The translations under genes were made by a program, and so were the position numbers. Source: an uncultured Planctomycetaceae bacterium (GTDB lineage Bacteria > Planctomycetota > Planctomycetia > Planctomycetales > Planctomycetaceae). Taken from it: a DNA stretch of 5,719 nt. The stretch lies in contig CALFYU010000561.1 in NCBI GenBank assembly GCA_937952455.1, positions 1 to 5,719 on the forward strand. The letters are read 5' to 3'. The notes beneath the pieces were generated by a model, which saw only the letters and a list, made by a program, of their open reading frames with translations, had not been told where the DNA came from and searched no databases. This document shows positions 1 to 5,719 of this stretch, in pieces; the first letter of the stretch is position 1, and every line of letters begins with the position of its first letter.

Positions 1-2
1 AT

Positions 3-347
3 GTCGCCGTGTTGGCCAGCCACGGAAAGGGAGAGTCTTCCCCGGCCGTGGTCAGCGAAGCCATGGCATGTGGCCTGCCGGTCATCTGCACGGAAATCGG
101 AGCGACGTCGGAAATGATCGACGACGGTGTTCACGGATACCTGGTGCCGCAACGTGATCCCGCGGCGATTGCCGCGTGTCTGGAAAAAGTGGCCACGAAC
201 GAGCCGTTGCGCGAATCGATGGCCCGTGCGGCGCATGAGCATTCGACCATTTTCGATTGCCGAGAGGTCGCCAAGATGCTCTTGTCACGGTTTGGATACG
301 ATCCAACGGACGGTTACATCGAAACCCCGCATCAGTCGACTGACTAA
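3..347 (+). CDS. Glycosyltransferase, GT-B fold (GT4-like), C-terminal fragment
   Basis: This is the 3' end of a gene whose start lies left of the window; the reading frame is open from base 3 to the TAA at 345-347, giving about 114 residues. The GTG at base 9 is an internal Val codon, not a credible start. The visible part is the nucleotide-sugar-binding half of a retaining GT-B glycosyltransferase. The EX7E motif is complete (Glu codons at 33-35 and 57-59, ESSPAVVSE) and is followed by the typical SEAMACGLPVI stretch, a GATSEMIDDGVHGYLV segment that would close over the sugar-nucleotide phosphates, and a C-terminal helical region (DPAAIAACLEKV onward). Members transfer a sugar from an activated donor to a growing glycan, usually on the cytoplasmic side. 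The export protein at the other end of the window supports a surface-polysaccharide context. The donor, the acceptor and the exact subfamily cannot be told from this fragment. Confidence 0.9.
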   Translation, partial: VAVLASHGKGESSPAVVSEAMACGLPVICTEIGATSEMIDDGVHGYLVPQRDPAAIAACLEKVATNEPLRESMARAAHEHSTIFDCREVAKMLLSRFGYDPTDGYIETPHQSTD

Positions 348-459
348 GTGACCGGCAGTCGATTGGGGAATACGATCGGGACGGATCCCGTAGAAACGAG
401 TTGCCCGCGAACAACTATGTTTTACGGATTTTTTTGAAACGTCTGGATCGAATACGGTG

Positions 460-2829
460 ATGTGCGTTGCTCATAAACAATTCCGCCCCGGCCGCATGCT
501 GATGCTGATGCTGATCGTGATCGGCTGCTCGATGACGGCTGAGGCCCGCGGGGATGTGCCCTCTCCGCCGCAATTCCGCAACCATGTCGTCCCCCTGTTG
601 ACGAAGTTGGGCTGCAATCAGGCGGCCTGTCACGGTGCCGCCGAGGGGCAAGCGGGGTTTCACCTTTCGTTGTTCGGCTACGACTTAGAATCCGACCATC
701 AGGCGTTGCTCGCTGGCGATCCCGATCCGCGGTCCAATTGGCGCGACCCTGAAGCAAGCCTCCTGCTCCGCAAACCGAGCGGACTGGAAGATCACGACGG
801 CGGAGTACTTTTCGACCCGCAAAGTTTTGAATATCAGGTCCTGTTGGAGTGGGTAAAGAATCGCGCCCGAGGAATTCCGCTCGGCTCCGACTGGCTGGAG
901 GTTGTGCGGCTTGAAGTGAAACCGGCGGTGCTCCTCGCTCGCCCGGACGATAAACCACCCCGGTTGCGCGTGAAGGCCCACTGGAATAACAACACCCATG
1001 AAGACGTCACGCGTTTCTGCCGTTTCGAATGCAAAGACACCGCTGTCGCTTCCGTCGATGCGAACGGCCAAGTCACCCTGAACCGGCCGGGAATGACGCA
1101 CGTCGTCATTTATTACGACCGCATGATTCAACCGGTGGAAGTCATCGTGCCCTTTCCGGAAACGGCGCATACGCCCCGTCCCTCGCCATCGGGAACAGGC
1201 GTTGTCGACGACGCCGTCAACCGGCAATTGTCCCTGCTAAATCTTCAGCCCGCCGGAATCTGTAGCGATGCTGAGTTTCTTCGCCGCGTGAGCTTGGACG
1301 TCACCGGCCGTCTGCCGCATCCCGACGACGTGATCGCATTCATCAACGATGCGGCTCCGGACAAGCGGGAACGCAAAATCGACGAACTGCTGGCGAGCGA
1401 CGCCTATGCCGATTTTTGGGCCGCTTGGATGTGCGAACTCTTCGGTCTCAACGAGGCGGTCATGCCGGATAGCATCTTCCGCGAGGAGGAGGCGCTGCTC
1501 AGTTACCACTGGATTCGCCGCCGTATCGTTGAAGATGTCAGCTACGAACGGATCGTCTCCGACACGGTCCGCAGCCTGAGCCGTCCGGAAGGTCAATCGT
1601 TTGCCGACTACACCAAGGCCATGAACGCAAACCTGCGCGCCGCGGACCCGGCCGATTTCGCCCGGCAGGAACAGCTCCCCTTCTTTTGGGGGCGAAAACA
1701 TATTCGCGACGCGTCGAACAAGGCGCTCACGTTCAGCCATACGTTCCTGGCCGTGAAACTACAATGCGCCGAATGCCACAAGCACCCTTTTGACCGTTGG
1801 ACGAAAGAAGACTTCGAGGGACTGGAAGCGTTCTTTGAGCCAATGAAATTCGGCACGCCTGCCGGCGACAAGGATGAATCGACGCAGCTTCGCGACGCGA
1901 TCCGTACTCCGCAAGGAAAGATCAACGACCATGTGATTCGCGACGCGTTTGAAGCCGGAAAGATCGTACCGTTTCCCGAGGTCTACTTCGATGACAACGC
2001 GGCACAACAGGTCGATCGACTTCAGGTGCTCAGCGAATGGATGCAAAACCGCAACCATCCCTATTTGGCGATCGCCCTCGTCAATCGCGTTTGGGCACAC
2101 TATTTCGGGACCGGCATCGTCAGTACGCTCGACGACCTGAGCGTCGGTCACCCCCCCAGCAACCGACAACTGTTAGATCAATTGGTTCTGGGATTTATTG
2201 AATCAGGATATCGACTCCGCTGGCTGCACCGTCAAATCGCGACAAGTCACGCCTACCATCGCAGTGCCGCGCACGAGGACGCCGTGCCTGAACATGGCCG
2301 GCAATTCGCGCAGGCCCAATTTCGTCCGCTACCCGCAGAAGTGCTCTTCGACGCGGTCTTGTCGGCCACGGTAGAGGACCCCGCACAAGTGCCACCCGAA
2401 ACCCGGATGGTGGGCCTGCAATCGGTGATGCGGCAATCCAATCGCAGCCGCGCGCTGATGGAACGGATGGGGCAACCGGAAGGCAAAGAGGTCTGTGTCC
2501 GCGCGCGTTCCAACGAACCAACCTTGCCCCGGACCTTGGAACTCTACAACGGCCCCGCCGTCCGCGAATTGATCAATCATCCCGACGGCTGGATCAGCGG
2601 TCTGCGAAAGGCCGCGAAAAATGCGGGACGAGAACAGTCGCCGCAGTCCCAGGGCCATCTGCCTGATTTGATTACCGCCGCGTACTTGAGAACCGTCTCG
2701 CGTATGCCGACGGAGGAAGAACTCAACCGCTGCCAGTCGTACTGTCAGGAGTCGGCGAATACCGCCGACGGAATCCGGGACGTCCTCTGGGCGCTGATCA
2801 ACTCGCGCGAGTTTTTACTCAATCATTAG
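460..2829 (+). CDS. Planctomycete cytochrome-like protein: CX4CH domain, Big_2, DUF1549 (PSCyt2), DUF1553 (PSD1)
   Basis: About 789 residues, numbered from the ATG at 460. A GTG at 457 directly precedes it and an in-frame ATG at 496 is also possible; none has a good ribosome-binding site. The N-terminus looks like a Sec signal: basic residues (His5, Lys6, Arg9, Arg12), a hydrophobic run 13-25, and AEA at 27-29 as a signal peptidase I site. VIGC at 20-23 could instead be read as a lipobox. Domains in order: a PSCyt1-like haem domain (about 38-142) with Cys52-x4-Cys57-His58 followed by the family's HGAA...GFHLSLFGYD pattern; a Big_2-like Ig domain (about 147-231); DUF1549 (about 248-470) with a canonical CAECH at 436-440 in QCAECHKHPFDRW; and DUF1553 (about 512-788) with LVNRVWAHYFG and a C-terminal WALINSREFLLNH. 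Family knowledge: such proteins are abundant in planctomycetes, extracytoplasmic, and biochemically uncharacterised. Inference: covalent haem at one or both Cys motifs, acting together with the DUF1501 protein encoded 17 bases downstream. Confidence 0.93.
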   Translation: MCVAHKQFRPGRMLMLMLIVIGCSMTAEARGDVPSPPQFRNHVVPLLTKLGCNQAACHGAAEGQAGFHLSLFGYDLESDHQALLAGDPDPRSNWRDPEASLLLRKPSGLEDHDGGVLFDPQSFEYQVLLEWVKNRARGIPLGSDWLEVVRLEVKPAVLLARPDDKPPRLRVKAHWNNNTHEDVTRFCRFECKDTAVASVDANGQVTLNRPGMTHVVIYYDRMIQPVEVIVPFPETAHTPRPSPSGTGVVDDAVNRQLSLLNLQPAGICSDAEFLRRVSLDVTGRLPHPDDVIAFINDAAPDKRERKIDELLASDAYADFWAAWMCELFGLNEAVMPDSIFREEEALLSYHWIRRRIVEDVSYERIVSDTVRSLSRPEGQSFADYTKAMNANLRAADPADFARQEQLPFFWGRKHIRDASNKALTFSHTFLAVKLQCAECHKHPFDRWTKEDFEGLEAFFEPMKFGTPAGDKDESTQLRDAIRTPQGKINDHVIRDAFEAGKIVPFPEVYFDDNAAQQVDRLQVLSEWMQNRNHPYLAIALVNRVWAHYFGTGIVSTLDDLSVGHPPSNRQLLDQLVLGFIESGYRLRWLHRQIATSHAYHRSAAHEDAVPEHGRQFAQAQFRPLPAEVLFDAVLSATVEDPAQVPPETRMVGLQSVMRQSNRSRALMERMGQPEGKEVCVRARSNEPTLPRTLELYNGPAVRELINHPDGWISGLRKAAKNAGREQSPQSQGHLPDLITAAYLRTVSRMPTEEELNRCQSYCQESANTADGIRDVLWALINSREFLLNH
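496..513 (+). repeat. Three tandem copies of the hexamer ATGCTG inside the signal peptide
   Basis: ATGCTG occurs three times in a row and is followed by the related ATCGTGATCGG. In frame it encodes Met-Leu three times and forms the first half of the hydrophobic core of the predicted export signal of the DUF1549/DUF1553 protein. Each unit is 6 bases, so gain or loss of a unit would keep the frame and only lengthen or shorten the hydrophobic core. The first ATG of the repeat is also a possible alternative start. Three copies is short, and chance or codon preference could explain it. Confidence 0.6.
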
Positions 2830-2846
2830 CTCTAAATTCCACAGCT

Positions 2847-4151
2847 ATGTTACGTTCACCTCTCAACCAAACACGCCACACCCGCCGAGACTTTCTCTCC
2901 GCCGGAACGCTGGCCGTCGGCGGACTGAGCTTGTCACAGTTTTTGCGGGCCGATGAGGCCCATCCCCAGGAATCGCGAAAGTCGGCCATCGTTATTCTTC
3001 TGGACGGCGGACCGTCGCACATCTATACGTTCGACCCCAAACCGGCCACTCCCAGCGAATACCGCGGGGAATTTTCCCCCATCTCCACAGCATTGCCCGG
3101 CATTTCGTTCAGCGAGCATCTCCCGCGCCTGGCCGGCGCTGCGTCGCGCTTCTCGCTGATTCGCGGCGTGGCCCACGCGCTCTCCGATCACGGACTGGGC
3201 AAGCAGTACGTCTTGACCGGGACCAAGCCGCTGTCAACGTTATCTTACCCCGAATACGCGGCCGTGATGAACACTCAGTGTTCCGCCGCCGCCGATTTGC
3301 CGGGCAGTGTGGCCATCCCCCGCACGGTGAAGGGCCCCGGTTTATTGGGTATCGAGCACGCGCCTTTCGAAACAGGACAATTCCCCACCGCCGGGCGAGC
3401 ATTGAATATTCCCGCACTCACGATGCCCGCTGGTCTCACGGAACCGCTGCTCCAGCGCCGCGAACAGTTGCGGCGCTCCCTCGACCAGAAATTCGAAGCG
3501 TCCGCCGATTCCGCCGCATTGCTCGACGGCATGGACCGCCATAGCCAAAAGGCGTTTTCCATCCTCAGTTCCAAGCGGACGCGCGCCGCATTCGATCTTT
3601 CACAGGAACGGCCGTCTTTCGCCAGTCAGTTTGCCAAAGACCAACTCTCCCAAGGCGGCCTGCTGGCCATTCGTTTGGTGGAGGCGGGGGTCCTGTGCGT
3701 CACCATCACTTGCGGCGGTTGGGATACACACCAGAACAACTTTCCGCGGCTCAAGAACGAACTGCTGCCGAAATTCGACGCGGGATTGACGGCGCTGTTG
3801 GAAGGGTTGCCGCAACGGGGACTGAATGATTCCACGACGGTCCTTGTGACGGGCGAATTCGGGCGATCGCCGAAAATCAACGACAAACCGCGTCCCGGGC
3901 GTGAACATTACTCAAAGTGCATGTTCATGCTGCTCGCCGGTGGCAATATCGCCGGCGGACAGGTCATCGGGCAAAGCGATGAAACCGGGGCTAGACCGGT
4001 CGATACGCCGATATCGCCGGACGACGTCGCCGCCACATTTTATCAGAGCCTGCGGATCGATCCGGGGTTGGTACTGAATTCCCCGGACGGCCGACCGATC
4101 ACATTGGTGCGCGACGGCACGCCGATCGCGGGACTCACCGGTCGCGGCTGA
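2847..4151 (+). CDS. DUF1501 family protein (alkaline-phosphatase-superfamily-like), Tat-exported
   Basis: 434 residues, a usual length for DUF1501 proteins. The ATG at 2847 lies 17 bases after the upstream stop and has no Shine-Dalgarno sequence, but it places a Tat signal correctly: T-R13-R14-D-F-L, then a hydrophobic stretch 18-33 and a possible cleavage site after Ala35 or Ala38. The mature part shows the family's landmarks in order: ILLDGGPSH (Asp53) at the start of the core fold, FDPKP (62-66), HGLGKQYVLTG (115-125), CGGWDTHQNNF (Asp293, His295), TGEFGRSPKIN (Glu337, Arg340), GREHY (His354), then LLAGGNIAGGQVIG and PDDVAATFYQSLRIDP. By analogy with alkaline phosphatases and sulfatases, the Asp and His residues are likely metal ligands, so a periplasmic metal-dependent hydrolase is plausible, but no substrate is known to me. 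Tat export suggests folding or metal loading in the cytoplasm. It is the usual neighbour of DUF1549/DUF1553 genes and is probably translated from the same message. Confidence 0.93.
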   Translation: MLRSPLNQTRHTRRDFLSAGTLAVGGLSLSQFLRADEAHPQESRKSAIVILLDGGPSHIYTFDPKPATPSEYRGEFSPISTALPGISFSEHLPRLAGAASRFSLIRGVAHALSDHGLGKQYVLTGTKPLSTLSYPEYAAVMNTQCSAAADLPGSVAIPRTVKGPGLLGIEHAPFETGQFPTAGRALNIPALTMPAGLTEPLLQRREQLRRSLDQKFEASADSAALLDGMDRHSQKAFSILSSKRTRAAFDLSQERPSFASQFAKDQLSQGGLLAIRLVEAGVLCVTITCGGWDTHQNNFPRLKNELLPKFDAGLTALLEGLPQRGLNDSTTVLVTGEFGRSPKINDKPRPGREHYSKCMFMLLAGGNIAGGQVIGQSDETGARPVDTPISPDDVAATFYQSLRIDPGLVLNSPDGRPITLVRDGTPIAGLTGRG

Positions 4152-4178
4152 ATGTTCCACCCGTCGCCGCTGCGCCTG

Positions 4179-4706
4179 TTAATCACGCGACGGCCGCACC
4201 GGGATGTTGCACTGTATCCGGCCCTTGCGCGAAGGCGGCGAATGCGTTGGCGGCGACAACTTCTTGGGAGGCGATTCCGGCACCTCCATCCCGACTTGGC
4301 TGATCGGTTGCACAGCGGCCTGCGTTTCCATTGGGAAAGAGGGTGACGGCGCCGGCAATGTCGACGGCACCGGCTCGATCTCTTCGCTCGGCATCGGGGG
4401 CAATTCCAGCGGCGCGTGTGGTGTCACCCTTTGCGCTTGCCAATTGCCGCCGTCGGGACACGGCGCCGGGGCAGGGGGATGATCCGAGGGCCCGCACCGC
4501 CAAACGGTTGGTTTCACGCCGAAATTGTATTCGTCCGGACCGCAGGGCACACGCCGCACCGCCTCACTGCTAAACGGTCCGTAGGTGTCCTTGATGTCCG
4601 TCGGGCAGCACTCCTCCCGGTGGTGCCAACGGCAGCCGCAGATCAGACAAAGCGTCAGGCAGCTGATTAGGCAGCCCGTTCGGCCGATGCAGGGGATATT
4701 AAACAT
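4179..4706 (-). CDS. Small Cys- and Pro-rich putative lipoprotein next to a polysaccharide export gene
   Basis: 175 residues from the ATG at 4706-4704 to the TAA at 4181-4179. A GTG at 4751 would add 15 polar residues before the signal peptide and is less likely. The N-terminus is a hydrophobic export signal (about residues 12-24) ending LICGC, a near-lipobox with Cys25 as the candidate lipidated residue; Cys at position -2 is not standard. The mature part has a short conserved-looking section (CCPTDIKDTYGP at 33-44, EAVRRVPCGPDEYNFGVKPTVWR at 48-70). The FGVKPTVWR piece resembles, from memory, a (Y/F)GxxPTxWR motif of short planctomycete envelope proteins. From about residue 73 to the end it is Pro/Ser-rich and probably disordered. 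About 12 Cys residues are present, six of them in the signal region. It lies 69 bases after the export protein's stop on the same strand, so co-transcription is likely. A role in export or anchoring of the polysaccharide is inference only; no catalytic motif is visible. Confidence 0.72.
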   Translation of the reverse strand: MFNIPCIGRTGCLISCLTLCLICGCRWHHREECCPTDIKDTYGPFSSEAVRRVPCGPDEYNFGVKPTVWRCGPSDHPPAPAPCPDGGNWQAQRVTPHAPLELPPMPSEEIEPVPSTLPAPSPSFPMETQAAVQPISQVGMEVPESPPKKLSPPTHSPPSRKGRIQCNIPVRPSRD

Positions 4707-4775
4707 GGCGGATTTGGTCGCCGTGTGCGAATTTGTAAAACAACAGTTCACGTGATGGCACGGATTTGCGGTCGA

Positions 4776-5719
4776 CTAAAAGAAACCTTGATTCGCTTGA
4801 CCGTACGTCGTAATTCGGTTGGCAGTCTGAGTTCCCAGCAAGGTTACGCCCAACAGTCGTTCGATCGGCGAGATGATCTTCGCCAGTGCCGTATCGATGG
4901 CCACCAGCTTGTCTTCAGCGACATACAGACGGTCGCCCGGCATGAGTTGGTAGTTCGTCGTGACATCCGCGCGCTGTGAAATCCCCAGCCAGTCGATTGG
5001 CATAATCTGGTCCCCCCCTTGGCTGTTGAAACCGGGGCGGGCGATCCACATCCGCAGCGAAGAATTCGACGAAAAACCTTGCATTTCTCCAACGGCGTCC
5101 AACGCCGTTTCGTTCCCTTTGATCGGCAATCGGAACACCTGGTCCCCCAATCCCGCCCCTTGCGTGATGATGTAATACACCTTGCTGTTGTAGCCGAACA
5201 CGTCGACGCCCACTTGCGGGTTCTCGAAGTATTGGGAGAGATGAGCTTCGATCGCAGTTTTCGCTTCGTCGATTGTCATCCCGGTCAAACAGACGCGGCC
5301 GTAACCGCCGAGCGTGACCCGCCCGTCGGGAGCGACCAGGTGTTCGCCGGCGATCTCCTGCTGTGACGCAATGCTGGCCAACGTGATCCACACCCGCGGC
5401 TCCCGTGCCACAAGTTGCAGCCGTTCCTCCAATTCCTTGCGGATCTCATCGATCGTCTTTCCGGCCGCGCGAATCGGCTGAAACTGCCCGTCGAGATAGT
5501 CATACTCGAAGCCCAGCACCAAATTGCCGTCGAGGCCGATTACGTGCTCGCCGGTGATCGGCGCTTCGGGAGGCACTCCGGTCGCCTGCACCACCAACGT
5601 GTCCAGCGGATGAAGGTGATAGGGGTGTTTAGGAACCAGGCTTACCGCCGAAATCGTCAGCACGTCGGGCGGCTCGATGATATAGACCGGCGTCGTCGCC
5701 TTGGACAACTCATGTGGCA
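4776..5719 (-). CDS. Polysaccharide export protein (Wza/OPX-like; Poly_export and SLBB), N-terminus cut off by the window
   Basis: The frame is open from the right edge to the TAG at 4778-4776, giving about 314 visible residues. The TTG at 5708 is probably an internal Leu: the frame continues upstream as ...PHELSKATTP, and the signal peptide expected of this family would lie beyond the edge. Counting from that TTG: YIIEPPDVL (9-17) opens a Poly_export region; YHLHPLDTLVV (30-40) and GEHVIGLDGNLVLG (53-66) follow; a second similar unit has GEHLVAPDGRVTLGGYG (121-137) and GMTIDEAKTAIEAHL (143-157); then an SLBB-like section (about 176-245), YQLMPGDRLYV (253-263), and a C-terminal amphipathic or hydrophobic segment ISPIERLLGVTLLG (279-292). 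OPX proteins form the periplasmic and outer-membrane conduit for capsule or exopolysaccharide. Upstream partners such as a Wzc-like kinase are not in the window. It is probably co-transcribed with the small lipoprotein gene just downstream. Confidence 0.92.
   Translation of the reverse strand, partial: PHELSKATTPVYIIEPPDVLTISAVSLVPKHPYHLHPLDTLVVQATGVPPEAPITGEHVIGLDGNLVLGFEYDYLDGQFQPIRAAGKTIDEIRKELEERLQLVAREPRVWITLASIASQQEIAGEHLVAPDGRVTLGGYGRVCLTGMTIDEAKTAIEAHLSQYFENPQVGVDVFGYNSKVYYIITQGAGLGDQVFRLPIKGNETALDAVGEMQGFSSNSSLRMWIARPGFNSQGGDQIMPIDWLGISQRADVTTNYQLMPGDRLYVAEDKLVAIDTALAKIISPIERLLGVTLLGTQTANRITTYGQANQGFF

Noticed and set aside
377..435. Possible terminator elements in the gap after the glycosyltransferase: CGGGA-CGGA-TCCCG (377-390), AGTTG-8-CAACT (399-416) and a run of seven T (429-435)
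   Set aside because: Both stems are only 5 bp, and neither is directly followed by the T-run. The arrangement is too weak to call a terminator.
348..459. Promoter for the DUF1549-DUF1501 pair
   Set aside because: No -35/-10 pair with acceptable sequence and spacing was found; TATGTT at 416-421 has no suitable partner upstream. A promoter here is likely by position but not visible.
422..958. Long minus-strand open frame opposite the start of the DUF1549 gene
   Set aside because: It is Arg/Pro/Ser-rich with no recognisable domain and lies opposite a clearly conserved protein; it is a GC-driven shadow.
685..1227. 180-codon minus-strand open frame inside the DUF1549 gene
   Set aside because: It overlaps fully the conserved haem and Big_2 regions on the other strand and shows no signal or motif of its own.
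4204..4482. Glycine-rich + strand open frame opposite the small lipoprotein gene
   Set aside because: Its Gly/Ser/Cys-rich composition is what the complement of a Pro-rich, GC-rich gene gives. The minus-strand reading has a signal peptide and a better context.
4709..4768. 8-base direct repeat CGGATTTG at 4709-4716 and 4761-4768, flanking the gap between the export and lipoprotein genes
   Set aside because: It is a single pair of 8-mers with no symmetry, and such a pair in a window of this size is easily due to chance.
5706..5708. TTG as the true start of the export protein
   Set aside because: The frame stays open to the window edge with family-like residues (PHELSK) before it, and starting here would leave the protein without an export signal.

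Overview
The window looks like a chromosomal segment of a member of the Planctomycetota. The main reason is the adjacent pair at 460-2829 and 2847-4151. The first is a c-type-cytochrome-like protein with a CX4CH N-terminal domain, a Big_2-like domain, DUF1549/PSCyt2 and DUF1553/PSD1. The second is a Tat-exported DUF1501 protein. These families are greatly expanded in planctomycetes and commonly sit side by side. Moderately high GC, a lack of clear Shine-Dalgarno sequences before the starts, and a planctomycete-style polysaccharide export protein fit this. No genus can be named from the sequence alone.

Layout: (1) 3-347, + strand: the C-terminal end of a GT-B glycosyltransferase (GT4-like, EX7E motif), cut by the left edge. 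(2) 348-459: a short intergenic gap with only weak hairpins and a T-run. (3) 460-2829, +: the DUF1549/DUF1553 protein. (4) 2847-4151, +: the DUF1501 protein, 17 bases downstream and almost certainly co-transcribed with it. (5) 4152-4178: a 27-base convergent junction. (6) 4179-4706, - strand: a small cysteine- and proline-rich putative lipoprotein. (7) 4776-5719, -: an outer-membrane polysaccharide export (Wza/OPX-like) protein, cut by the right edge. It lies upstream of the lipoprotein in transcription order, so 7 then 6 probably form an operon.

Two themes meet here. The two flanks (glycosyltransferase on the left, export protein on the right) suggest a surface-polysaccharide locus. The middle is a two-gene envelope module: a predicted Sec-exported, possibly di-haem protein and a Tat-exported, alkaline-phosphatase-superfamily-like protein. 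Whether the middle module acts on the exported polysaccharide cannot be decided from this sequence. No RNA genes, CRISPR arrays, insertion sequences or tRNAs were seen. The least-described element is the Cys-rich lipoprotein at 4179-4706. The DUF1549-DUF1501 pair has recognisable families but no established biochemical function known to me.
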